A stretch of 64,000 bases of DNA, from contig NC_134535.1 of NCBI RefSeq assembly GCF_050624435.1, positions 122,437,731-122,501,730 on the forward strand, read 5' to 3'. The notes under the pieces are model-generated. The model ran no database searches and was not told the DNA's origin. It saw only the letters and a list, made by a program, of their open reading frames with translations. Source of the stretch: Tenrec ecaudatus (taxonomy: Eukaryota > Chordata > Mammalia > Afrosoricida > Tenrecidae). The position numbers and the translations under genes are program-made. This document shows, in pieces, positions 32,849 to 44,429 of the stretch (its first letter is position 1; each line of letters starts with the position of its first letter).

Positions 32849-34845
32849 CTTTTTTAAATACTTTTATTGAAGCTCTTATATTTCTTATCACAATCCATAC
32901 ATTCATCCAGTGTGTCAAGCATATTTGCATATATGCTGCCATCATCATTTTCAAAGCATTCTCTTCCCACGTGAGCCCCTGATATCAGCTTCCCATTTCT
33001 TCCCCCACCCTTCCTCCCATATGAACCTTTGATAAGTTATAGATTATTATTTTCATATCTTACATCATCCTCTGTAGCCCCTCATCCCCTTTTCTGTTGT
33101 TTATCCCCTTGGGAGGGAGGTATATAGGTTGATCCTTGTAATTGATCCCCCCTTTCTCCCCCCATGCTCTCCTAATTCTCCTGGTATCTCTACTCTCTTT
33201 GATGGCCCTGGGGGACAGGGGGGATCTATCCTGGATTCCCTGTGTTGCAGACTCTTATCTGTAGCAATGTGCATGCTCTGGTCTAATCTGATTTGTAAAG
33301 TAGAATTGAACTCATGATAGTGGGTTGAAGGAAGCACCAAAGAACTAGAGGAAAGCTGTGTGTTTTGTTGATGCTATACTGCACCCTGACTGGCTCATCT
33401 CTTCACTGTGACCCTTCTGTGAGGGGATGTCTAATTGTCTACCGAGGGGCATTGGATCTCCACTCCATGCCACCCTTACCCCCCAAATTAATCCTGGGTA
33501 TGGTTTTATTCTGGGTCTTAGATGCCTGAGACCTGATCCCATTGATACCTCATGATCACACAGGATGGTGTACTTCTCCCATGTGGGCTTTGTTGCTTCT
33601 CAGCTAGATGGCCACTTGTTTATCTTCAAGCCTTTAAGACCACACATGCTGTATCTTTTGATAGCCGGGCACCATCAGCTTTCTTCACCACATTTGCTTA
33701 AGCACCTATTTTGTCTTCACCAATCATGTTGGGAAGGTGAGCATCACAGAATGCCGGATTTTTAGAACCAAGTGTCCTTGTGTTGAGGGTGTACTTGAGT
33801 CGAGGCTCAATGTCAATCTGCAACCTTAATTCTTAACATATAGATATGAGTACACAGTTCTATTCTCCTCTCTCTATATATATATATATATATTCACATA
33901 TATATATTCATATACATATGTACATGCTTGTATTTAGGCCTCTATAAATGTCCTTTACCTCCTGGTTCTGTCCTCTATTTTCTTTTTACTTCCCTCTTCT
34001 CCCACCATCATGTTCGGACTTCATTCGGATTTAGTAATTCCTGGCTGCTACATTGCCCTTAATTGAGCCCAATAAGCATCCTACGACCTTCCTTCCATTG
34101 TTTTAAATTCGCTTGTTGTTCCCTTGTCTCTGGGTTGGTCCCACCCACCCCACTTCTTCCTGTCTTTCACCTCCCTTTCTCCAGTATCACCCCAGAATCA
34201 TTGATCTCATCTTTTCATCTCCAAATTATTTATCCCGCCTATCTTATCTAGATAGACATACAGATACATTAATAAGTACAAAAAACAGGCAAAGTCAAAA
34301 AAGCAACAAAAGAAGTCAAAAACAAAAAAACAACACCAAGAACTGCAGAAAAGAAACACAAAATAACAATAACAAAAAGAAAGCCACTGGCAAAAATGGA
34401 AAAGCCAAAAATGGAAATAGTTCAAGGTCAGTTTGTCGGCCTTTACAAGTATTTTCCAGTCAAGCCTGATGGGGTTCCACACTCTGTCTCCAAGGTCTAT
34501 TTTTGGTATTCCCCAGAGTTTTCATCACTCTGCTCCCCCTGCTCTGCTGCATGCCCTCAGTGTCTCACCCCAGTATGACGGGGCCAGACTGTGCACTATT
34601 CCTATACTGTGTCTCCAGTGCTGTCTACTGCAGCACCATTGTTCAGTGGTGGGGCTAGCCCTACAGTCCTCCCCGTGCATTGTCTGCAGGAACATCATCC
34701 TTGGGGCTTGCGGGCCAGTATGTCCTCTCCTCCCTCTCTATCATTTTGCATTTATCCCTTGTGTTCTAATACAACACGCCCCTCTTCCTAAGCTGTAGTC
34801 CAAGTGCCGTCCTCTGAAGTGCATTATTCTGAGATGGGGGAAACC
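32849..34845 (-). mobile_element. L1 3'UTR insertion, 5'-truncated
   Basis: Antisense poly(A) (tttttt at the left edge, AATAAA on the minus strand near 32866) followed by about 2 kb of the same L1 3'UTR seen at 25241-26270 and 49458-50638. Flanked by acatttcttt at 32839-32848 and 34846-34855. It sits at the edge of repeat X and is absent from duplicon B. It contains a (TA)n run near 33875-33892. Confidence 0.75.
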
Positions 34846-35074
34846 ACATTTCTTTGCTAAGATTTTTTTTCTCTTCTAAATTATCCATATTCTTTATTTG
34901 CAAAATTCTTTTGAGATTTTTAATATACATCTTTTGCTCACACAAAAGAAGCAGTTCTACCATGTCCTTTAGAAATGAACTCAATCAAAGTTAGCACTGC
35001 CATTGAATGCAATAAATATGGCAGTGAGTTTGTTGTTTACTGTATTCCCCAGGAGAACCAAACAAAACCTATTG

Positions 35075-35260
35075 CTTTGAAGTCAGTACTGACTCATCAT
35101 GATGCTGTCAGACAGTGTAGAACTGCGTCACATTATTTCTATGTCCCAAATCTTTGTGGAATCAGACACCCACTTATTTCTCTGGTGGGCGGTGATTTGA
35201 ACAACTGACCTTTTGTGTTAGCAGGGAAATGTTTGACTACTACACCATGAGGGCTTCTTA
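35075..35260 (-). repeat. SINE, antisense (duplicon A)
   Basis: 'ttgaagtcagtactgactca' through 'gatttgaacaactgacc' to 'accatgagggcttct'. Partner 48405-48590. Confidence 0.65.
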
Positions 35261-35799
35261 TTTCATTTCTTTTTTATAATGCAAGAGGGCTAATACTGTT
35301 GTTTTCATTTTAATTATGTGCATTTTCTTCCCCTTTTCTTCATACAATATACATTTTAATGTTATAGATTTATGTGAATTCATATGAAATGATGTATGAT
35401 CATTATTTTTACCCATGCTTTATTTGGAGATATATTATAGTGATAAACATGCGGATTTTCAGATTTTTAAAGTGATTTATGTTTTAGATAACATGAAGTA
35501 ATAGAGTTTGTTGTGGATGTGGAACTGTTTTATATATGAGGTTAAATGCAAATCGTGGTAAAGAAACTTATGTTTAAATTTTATATAACTAGTATATAAA
35601 TATGAATACCTATTACAAATGCCTATAGGCTTACATTGGCAAGTGGTCTCCAAATTGATAATGTCTGTATATTTTATATTTTTATTCTTGGAAATATGAG
35701 CACATAATGTAACTGGGGAAAGTTTTGTGACAACTTGAAATATATGTGCCATCCATTGCATGCAGTGTGTACATTTATATATCAAATAAAACCCCAAAT
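35261..35799. other. AT-rich duplicon sequence, nothing recognised
   Basis: Shared with 48591-49139; no coding potential supported. Confidence 0.4.
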
Positions 35800-35990
35800 T
35801 CATTGCCATCAAGTTGATTCAATCTCATGGCCCCATAAGTACTGGATAGAACAGCTCCTGTGGATTTCCAAGACTGCAACTCTTCATAGTAAAAGAAAGC
35901 CTCATCTTTCTCCCTCAGAGCAACTAGTTAATTTCAAACTGCTGCTCTTACAATTGAAAGCCCAACTGGTAACCCATTGTCCCATGAGGG
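35800..35990 (-). repeat. SINE, antisense (duplicon A)
   Basis: 'attgccatcaagttgattca' to 'ccatgagggtctc'. Partner 49140-49335. Confidence 0.65.
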
Positions 35991-36667
35991 TCTCATATAT
36001 GTATACATTGACTAATGGTCTCATATATATATTATTCTATAATTTCAGTAATGCATGTGCCTATTTAAAGAGTTTTGAAAGAAGAGTGTTTAAATCTCCC
36101 TTTGTAATGGTTTATGTGTTCACTTCTTTCAATACCTTGATGAACATGAAAAAGACATGAAAATTTGAGAATATCATATTCTCAATGGCTTGGAAAAATC
36201 TATCACTATAAAGTATACATCTTCATTACCAATAACGTTTCCTGCTTTACACTCTAGTGGTACTTTAACAGTTTGATACTGGAGTGTGTTGCATGCTATG
36301 ATGATTCATTTTGTGTATCTATTTGGCTAGGCTATGATGCCCAACTGGTTGCTGAATCCCAAATTCATTTGTTATTATGATGTAGTTACATGTGATTGAA
36401 TCTTTTGACTTTATGTAGATAAGAATTTCTTTCTTAATGTAACTCTATCTGTAGGTCGAGGCTTTAGGAACAAAAAGGGACTGTCCTGTTTCCATCATGT
36501 ATACTTCTGCACTTTTGAATTTCCTCATGACCCCACCTATGGAATTTTGACATGTAAGACTGTTGCCTGACAGACAGATATTTACTTATCACTCTCCCAA
36601 TATTACATGAGCCAATTCCTTGAAGTAAATATTCATGTGTATGTGTGTGCATGTGTCTTTCTGTTTG

Positions 36668-36770
36668 TGCACAAGGCAAAGTATTGGGCAGAAAAGTCAG
36701 CAATTCAAACCCACCAACTGCTTCACCAAAGAAAGAATATAAAGATTTACAGACTGATGTGGGATCGCCC
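36668..36770 (+). repeat. SINE body fragment (duplicon A)
   Basis: 'gtcagcaattcaaacccacc' and flanks match the SINE body. Partner 51760-51915. Duplicon homology fades just after this. Confidence 0.5.
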
Positions 36771-36829
36771 ATGAGAACATCTTGCTGTGGGATTACCAGA
36801 GTTGTGTGCCATGTAGCCGCGTGGGAGGA

Positions 36830-38140
36830 CTGGGTCTCGTGACACTCCAGGCTTCCCTTTATTTATTCAACCCACAGAGAGTGCAGCATGCTACTCACAT
36901 GCATGGCCCCTGTTCACAGAGCCTGACTGAGCTCTGCTTCCCTTGCCAGTGTATCAGCACATCCTTCTTTCTGTCTGTCTGTCTCTTTTTCCACCTTCCC
37001 CTTCAGTTCCTCAGCAGTGGTTCACCAGCGTGGGGAATTGCCTGTGGCAGTTCATACCTCAGGGGCATCACGTGGATGCCCCATAAGGGCATCTAGAGGT
37101 AGGATACTGGAACCAGGATGGTTCACAGAGCCAAGAGATCCCCAACTGGTGATAATCCTGAGCAAAGGCCCAGCTACCTCCTGCAGATAAATAGATCCAG
37201 ACCATTGGAGAGAGTCTCAGCACGGGGAAAACAGAGGTATACTTAGAATCCTTCATGAGTAGGTTCTAGGGGTAAGTGGTCATGTGCCAGTAGAAACAGA
37301 ACCCTGCATATCTAGATTTACCAGCAGTTTCCCATCACAGGCCACGTAGCCTTTGGAAATGGTGCCATTTCTAGCCTGTTCGCCTTCTGAAGGGAAGGCT
37401 CTCCTCCCTGAGCCATCCACTATAATAGCACATTTACACCCTAGGACCATGCATAATGAGTGGATCATTCTGAGCTGTACAGAAACCCCCCCTTATCAGC
37501 ACAACAAAGGAGGGAGTACACTCTTCCTAGATAATGTACAGGACTGAGAAGATGTTCTGGTAGATGCATTGTACCTCAACCTCACCCTGACCACAATAAC
37601 CTCAGGAACCTGTTCCCTCCAACTCAGCAACAGGCACCTCCTTTAATTTACCAAATACAATTATATCTCCCATAAACATCTTATCCTACTCATTGAAAAT
37701 TGCTATGCCTAAGGGAAGGCTTCTTATGATTAATACCACCACTTAAAACCTACTCCAGAGCACCTAAACTCTACTTGTCCTTCTAACCCAACCAAAACTT
37801 CCTCCTAATCTATGCACAATATGTTTTTCCAGCACCTAGCAGATCCTCCCCTAATCTAAAAGGCCAGCCCATCATACACAGCACAGAAGATAAGGTTCAA
37901 TCCTCAGCTCACCAAACATGCTACACAAGCAAAAGCCAACTCCTGCAGCTACCGTAAAAAAATTCAGAGAAAAAAATTAATTACTGAAGACCCAAACAAG
38001 ATGGTTTACACAGAAGAAGCAGCCCCTGAATTTCCAGTCAAAGAATGCTTGAGAAAATTGTTTAGAGGTGTTCATGAAATTAGGGGATCAAACCTGAAAA
38101 CAAATTAAAAAATAGAATACTAGAATTCTCACACCAAAGG
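36830..38140 (+). other. Probable L1 5' region (5'UTR to early ORF1), unverified
   Basis: GC-richer stretch without a gene that leads into recognisable L1 sequence from about 37980. Its role as L1 5'UTR is inferred from position only. Short frames on both strands are not family-like. Confidence 0.35.
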
Positions 38141-38862
38141 TGTGGGATACAGGAAGATTTCTCCCAAGTTGTTTCCACCAAATATACGCCAAACGTAAGA
38201 CACTGCTTGCTACATATGGTAAATGGCTATACACTTGGAGGTCAACAAAAGCAGGTCAGAGGCTATTCTCCCTAAGGCTATCAGCCATCTAAAACAATCA
38301 GACTGTATATTCTGTCCTACCCTGAATAGGACCCACTCCCTTCTGATAAGGACAGTAGATTGTTTCCCTGAAAGAGAGCCCAGGGAGATCAAGCCCACTC
38401 AAGGGTAACTAAGTTTAGCCTGCCATATTGAGTCTAGGATTTTCCCATCTTGTCATATGTGTACCCCTAGTCCCTCCCCTGCACACTCCCAGCTATCCCT
38501 TTCCTGTCGTGCTTCTGCGTATTGTACATCCCCTTCCTGTGATGTCTATGCCTATTGTGCAACCCCTTTCCGGGATGTGTGTGATTACCTGTAATCACGT
38601 CCCCAAAGATATATAAACCTTTGTTAGAAATAAACCCCTCTCCTGCCCTCTCTGCTCATGCTGTGCATGGAACTGGCAGGTGAGGTCATGGCCATTCAGG
38701 AGGTGAGCATGCTACTATGAAATGTGTTTGATGTCTTTATTTTACCTTCTCTTCTATCTCTCTTATTCTCTATGAATTTACTATAATCTTTATATATCTT
38801 AACCATACAATTTCACCTATCGGACCCATGACATAGCAGTGAGGAGCTGGTTTTTCCCCACA
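38141..38862 (+). mobile_element. Solo LTR, 722 bp, with perfect 6-bp target duplication
   Basis: Begins TGTGGG and ends CCCACA (perfect 6-bp inverted termini). Flanked by CAAAGG at 38135-38140 and 38863-38868. It contains TATATAAA at 38610-38617 and AATAAA at 38629-38634, so U3, R and U5 run on the plus strand. Six-base target duplications are typical of class II (betaretrovirus-like) ERVs. No internal viral sequence remains, consistent with LTR-LTR recombination. Confidence 0.85.
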
Positions 38863-41829
38863 CAAAGGGAAGTCTTAGAGTTAAGGAATATAATAGCAGA
38901 AATAGATAAAAAGTTATAGGACATTAATAACAGAATAACTGAGATGGAGAACAGTACAAAAATTAGCTGGCAGAATTAAGAAATTGAGGGAAACAGTCAA
39001 GCAAAGAAGCAAAATAATCTGAAGAAAGGCCAAGGAGGGAGGATATGGTACTCTATAAAATGAAGCAGTATTCTAATTATTGGGGTCCTGGAGCAGAAAG
39101 GTGGAAATAAACCTAGATTTAAGATAGAAAGGGAATTGTTGGAAGAAAATTTCCATAACATCAGGAGGAGACAATAAACATTGAGGAAGCTGAGGGAACA
39201 CCAATTAGATTAAACTCCCCCAACCCCAAACACAACAAAGCATATACTAGTCAAACTATCCAATTTCAAGGAAAAGGAGAGACTCATGAGAGCAGCTAGA
39301 GAGAAAATATCAGTCACATATAAAGGTAAGCAGAGGAGAATAAGCTCAGACTTCTTCACAGAGACCATGCAATGAAGAAGAAACTGGAGCATTATGTTCC
39401 AAAAATTGAAGAACAATAACTGAAAGCCAAGAATCTTTTATCCAGCAAAGTTATCCATCCAATTTTGGAAGAGATATTAAAGATGCATTTAGAGAATTAA
39501 TAAAAACAAAACCAGCATTCCAAAAAAATACTTTCCATGTCTTTATGGCCATTAAACCAACAACCACAGCACTCAAATATGAGACCACCATTAAGTGTAA
39601 CACCACTCAGGAACCAATACACTGAAGACGGTACCCCAAACATTAACGATACTATGGAGATATGGAGATAAGAATAAATTCATCACACACACACACCATC
39701 CTATAAAGGAAAACAAATGAAAATACTAGACACAAATAGTATGAGATGGCAGCAACCAATCTGCATTTAGATTTAATTACACTGAATGTTAATGGTTTGA
39801 AGGCATGTATTAAAAGACAAAGAGTAACAGATTGGATTCAACGGCAAAACCAAGAAATCTGCTGTCTTGAAGAGACACATCTCAAACACAGACAAAAATA
39901 GACTGTAAATCAAAATATGGCCAAAAATTTACCAAGCAAATGGTAATGAAAAAAAGCAAGGGTGCCAATACTAATTTAGGACAAAATAGAGTTCAAGATG
40001 CATGGCATAACGAGAAACAAAAATGGCATTTGTAGTGCTCAAAAGATCAGTAGACCTAGAACCTACAAATATAATAAACATATATGCTCCCATCAAAAGA
40101 CCCTCGAAATTCTTCAAACAAATTCTTAAAGAGATGAAAAGAGAAATCAAAAATTGTAGTAGATGATTGTAGTTCATGTCTCTCAAAGACAGATGGATCA
40201 ACAGCTAACAAACTCAATTAAAAAAAACAAACAAAACGACCTGAACAACATAATCAAACAACTTGACCTAATAGATATTTTCAGCGCTCTTCAACCATCA
40301 AAAGATGCATATTGTTTTACAATGCACATGGTTCCTACACAAAAATATACCACATGTTGGGACACAAGGCAAGCTTGATAAAATTAAAATCCATAAAGGT
40401 AATTCAGACTACCGTCTATAACCATAATGCCATGGAGTTTGAAATTTACAACAGAAATAAAAACTAAAACAAAATACAAACACCTGGAGACTTAACAACA
40501 CATTTCTTAAAAACCAGTGGGTATTAACTCAAATCAGAAGGGAAATTGAGAAATTCCTAGAAACCAATGAGAACGACAATACAACATACTAAAACCTGTT
40601 GCACACAGCAAAAGCAGCCATCAGAGGTCACTTAATTGAAATAGATTCACAAATGAAAAACTGGAGAGAAGTAGGGTCAGCATCTTAACTCTGCACCTTG
40701 AGTAGCTATATCAGATCCCAAAACATAATCCTTCTAAAAGAAAAGAAATTACAAAAATCTGAGGAAATAAATGAACTGGAATGAAACAATGGAAAGAATC
40801 CACAAAGCACAAAATAATTGATTCTTTGAAAGCATCAACGAAATAGACAAATCGTTTGCAAACATGGAAATGTTTGTAAAATGGAAAAGAAGAACCAGAT
40901 GTCAATACCTAGAATTAGGGATGAAAAAGGGTAGTCACAAAGGCGCCCAATGAAATAAAAGATAAATTATGCAGTCCTGTGGAAGACTGTATTCAATAAA
41001 TTCAATAATTTGGAGGACATGGACAAATACCGTGAAATCATTTTCTACCCTAATGAATGCACATGGACAATAAGAATTTGAATAGATCCATAACAAAAGA
41101 AAAAAATGGACATGGTCAAGAAGTCCCAAGCAAAAATATCCCTAGTCCAGATGGCTTCACGGGAGAATTCTACCAAGTATTCAGAGAAGAGCTGAGCCCT
41201 AGCTTTCACAAACTGTTCCAGAACATAGGGATAGCAAATTCCAAAACTCATTCTATGAAGCCAGCATATCCTGATACCAAAACCAAGCAAAGACCACACA
41301 AGGATAGAGAACTACAGACCAATATCTATCATGAATATAGATGCAAATATCCTCAACAAAATCCTGGCCAATAGAAGCCAACAGCATATCAAGAAAATCA
41401 TGACCAAGTAGGATTCATACCAAGAATGCAGGGATAGTTCAACATTCAATAAATAATTAATATAATCAACTGCATCAACAAGAAAAAAGACAATAACCTT
41501 TTTTGGTCATGTTTATTGGTGCAGAAAAAGTAATTGCTAACATCCAATAACCATTCCTAATAAAGATTCTCAAGAAGGTAAAATTAGAAGGAAAAACCCT
41601 CAATACAATAAAATTCATATAAGAAAAAACAATAGCTAATATTACAGTCAGTGGAGAAAAATGAAAACATGTCCACTGAACAAGGGAATTCAACAAGGAT
41701 GTCCCTTATCTCCGCTTCTATTTAACATTGTGCTGGAAGTCCTAGCCAATTCCATATGAAAACATTAAGGTATCAAGGCTGTTATACTGAGTAAAGAAGT
41801 GAAATGAGAAATGATCACGATATATATAT

Positions 41830-41833
<4 letters not shown>

Positions 41834-41867
<34 letters not shown>
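41834..41867. repeat. (GA)n microsatellite
   Basis: Uninterrupted AG dinucleotide run of about 34 nt inside the L1, preceded by a short (TA)n. Confidence 0.95.
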
Positions 41868-41868
<1 letters not shown>

Positions 41869-41974
41869 CCTAAAGTGTCCCCCAGAGGATTGCTGGAAAC
41901 AATAGAGGAGTTTAGTATTTAGCAGGATACAAAATAAACAAGCAGAAATCAATTGAATTCCTATATGAGGGGGA

Positions 41975-42790
41975 ACCATAAAAAAGGAATTCTTTTCAGT
42001 TATATATACACTTTTTTTTACAAAACAACCTTATCAACTTCAAAGTACTCTCTATTACACTTAATGTCTGTCAAATCTGTGATTCCATACTTGGAAACAT
42101 TTTTCAAACTCATCCCTTTGGATAGCTGACAGCAGCTCCCTCGTTTTTTGCTTCACCTCATTTACTTTGTCAAATTGGTGTCATTTCACTTCCCTCTTTT
42201 CATTCTCAGAAGTAAAAGGAAGTCTCACAGAGCAAGGTCAGGTGAGTCAGGTTTGTGGGGCAAGAGAGGCATACTGGTTTTTGCCAAAAACTGGTGCACT
42301 GAGATGGCATGTGAGCAGTTGCATTCTCGTGGTAGCAAAACTAGCCGCCCATCTGCCACAAATCAGGCCTTTTGTCATACGCTGTTACGTAATCTTTTCA
42401 TAACCTCTAAATCGAAAGCTTGATTAATAGTCTGACCTAGTGGAATGAACTCCAAAATGACTATGAGTCAGCATTTTCATCCATTGTGGATGTTGACAGA
42501 TGTCCAGAATGAGGGGTATCAATTGATATTTCACCTCTTTTGAAATGAGAAAACCACTCATACACTTGAGTTTTTCCCATAGCACTCTCCTTCTTAGCTG
42601 TGTTCAATATCAGAACAGTTTCTGTGGCATTTTTCTTGAGCAGGAATCAAATGTTCACATACACTGTTCTCTTAAATCAGCCATCACAAAAACCAAGGCT
42701 TGAGTGAAATTGCTTTTCAAAAAATGTCACTGTGACCAGAGCAAACCTTCCCAAGCTATACCACTAACTCAAAGAAAAATTTCTGATGCT
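41975..42790 (-). pseudogene. Dead mariner-family DNA transposon (transposase remnant)
   Basis: Minus-strand translation of about 42180-42345 gives VHQFLAKTSMPLLPHKPDSP followed by DLAL, a stop, and DFLLLLRMKRGK. This is the mariner transposase pattern FLAK..(I/M)PxLPHxPxSPDLAxCDFxL. The Cys codon of CDF has become TGA. The catalytic region further upstream on the minus strand (42350-42700) is recognisable only in pieces, with stops and shifts. Terminal inverted repeats were not resolved by eye. It abuts the L1 at about 41970. Confidence 0.75.
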
Positions 42791-42794
42791 CCCT

Positions 42795-42925
42795 GTGATT
42801 GTTAAGGTTTATTGTACCAACCTGGCCAATTAACGCATATGTAATTAATTGAAGGACAGAGAGATAAATGGCTCTGTGAGCCTTGCCCTTCTTGTTTCTA
42901 TGATCTCTTGTTCTCTGAAGGTCAG
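42795..42925 (+). repeat. 5' part of dispersed repeat X
   Basis: 'ttattgtaccaacctggcca' through 'agataaatggctctgtgagc' matches the start of the copy at 47815 closely, then stops. Confidence 0.65.
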
Positions 42926-43339
42926 TGTGTTAGGGTTTTCTAGAGAAACAAAACCAGGACACTAATAATTTTGTATATATTTATATAGATAGATACAAAA
43001 GAAATAAACAGTTAATTAATCTATAAAGCAGTACAAATGGCTCACTGCAACTCACTTCCATGAGAAAGCTAGTACACCGGCAGTCTTGCAAGTCTTGAGG
43101 GCTGCGGGGTAGTCCTCCGTGGAGCAATTCAGGCTATCCAGCCACAGGCAGCAAACAGCAAGCAGTTAACCAACAGTTAACCAACAGTCAGCCAGATGAC
43201 AGGGTCCGACATTCCTCAGCTCAAGAGATGCACCTTCCTGTAGCGTGGGTATCATTTTATTAACAACGCACTGTTATGTTCTGAATGTAACTAAATAGGT
43301 TTTCAAACACTCTAAAAGGTTTACATTGATGTAAATGTG
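42926..43339. other. Unassigned repeat-like sequence
   Basis: 'tgttagggttttctagagaa' resembles the reverse complement of the 3' end of repeat X. A tandem 'agttaaccaac' motif occurs near 43165-43185. No gene is supported. Confidence 0.4.
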
Positions 43340-44410
43340 AATGAATGATTGATGTTATAAAAATTATAATGGAGACTGTGGGTTCTATGTCCACTTTTAT
43401 GTCTATGATTCCCTGAGCATCTCAAATATCTTGTTTACAAACTTTCTAAACATTGGCACCATTGATCCTTTCTCATGTTTCCGTTTCTCTTTCTGTCTAT
43501 GGCCCATCACCCCAATAGAAGCTCACTACTGGAATCTTGAGGGTCATCTGCATTTTGTTGATGACCAGTGTAATAGCCTTGAAAATCAATACTCCTCATA
43601 AGATTCCGAAATATTGTAAGAGAATATTTCTTTTAAATCTTTGAAGATGCCTCGATATATTTAACTATATTAGGAGATAGAACTCTAATTTTAACCTGTG
43701 CACTTGTGTCATGTTTGACAAGTCTTTCAAATTCAACAAATAAAGATTACCTCAGCAAAATGGACTAAACATTGAAAAGTTATTCTAAATTTTTCCGAGG
43801 TATAAGCAACAGGATTATTGTACAGAACACCCTTTTTTATTTCTAAATGTTTGTATTATATATGTGTCCATGTACATATGTGCTTATATCACACCTTAAA
43901 ATTTTCATTGAAAGACTAAAAGCAATTACTGAGAAATAAAAATTAACTTTAAAAAGTAAATTCTTTTAGAGATGGTAACATTTATCTATTAGACTCTTCA
44001 AATAGTTTTCCAAATAAATTTATTATTTGTCCATTTTTATTGTTAAAATAATTTCAACTTGAATTATATTATCAAGTAATAGAATAGGATATAAAAGTAT
44101 TATGATCTATTACAGATAAAATAACTCCTATGGGAATTACTTTAATCTTTTTAGCTGTTGGAATACTGGAGACGAGCAGTATTCAGAAAGATATGAAATG
44201 TTTCTTAAAATTCTGGTAGTTTAAGATTTTATGATGGTAACATTTGACTATTAGGTAGTTAAAACAATTTATCAAATTACTTTAATACTTTATTTATTTC
44301 TATTAGTAAAATAAAATTTAAAGTTCTGATAGATTATATTTTGTCTTTATTCGAGAACATGAAAAATAAGAATTTTATAACTATATCAAATACATAAATA
44401 TGTTTTCATA
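43340..44410 (+). pseudogene. KLRC gene relic: transmembrane and stem exons only
   Basis: Aligns along its length with 11210-12300 of the KLRC gene (intron 1 end, exon 2, intron 2, exon 3, start of intron 3). Exon 2 equivalent: 43517-43597, exactly 81 nt and open, reading EKLTTGILRVICILLMTSVI then ALKINTP. Exon 3 equivalent: 44156-44191, exactly 36 nt and open. Both donors are destroyed (GTAAG to ATAAG at 43598; GTAAGA to ATATGA at 44192), and the acceptor used by the gene is changed to AAT at 43514-43516. Exons 1 and 4-6 are missing; at about 44430 the sequence jumps to RTE DNA matching 29030. Arg and Lys in the membrane span are unlike the intact gene. Confidence 0.85.
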
Positions 44411-44429
44411 TTTCAGGTTGTTAAAAGTC

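Larger units (their letters stand above)
29030..36750. repeat. Segmental duplication, copy A
   Basis: Collinear with 44430-51830. Shared order: RTE plus, RTE minus, SINE plus, unique AT-rich sequence (31670-32335), SINE minus (35075), SINE minus (35800), an old repeat (36300-36560) and a SINE (36668). Copy-specific insertions are at 29213-29335, 32340-32838 and 32849-34845. Mismatches and small indels are frequent, so the duplication is old. Confidence 0.8.
37980..41968 (+). mobile_element. L1 LINE, ORF1 remnant and ORF2, interrupted by a solo LTR
   Basis: An ORF1-like A-rich stretch lies at about 37980-38140 and 38869-39500. ORF2 begins near 39780, where 'ctgaatgttaatggtttgaa' encodes the LNVNGL start, and continues with 'cagattggattcaacggc' and 'gagacacatctcaaacacag'. 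RT text is near 41310 (actacagaccaatatctatc). It ends near 41968 beside a mariner copy. Numerous stops and indels. A (GA)n tract lies at 41834-41867. Confidence 0.85.

Noticed and set aside
34113-34798. Overlapping plus-strand frames of 118 and 121 codons
   Set aside because: Antisense reading of the minus-strand L1 3'UTR.
43340-44410. Second functional KLRC gene
   Set aside because: Only two exons remain and both splice donors are mutated; exons for the cytoplasmic tail and lectin domain are absent.
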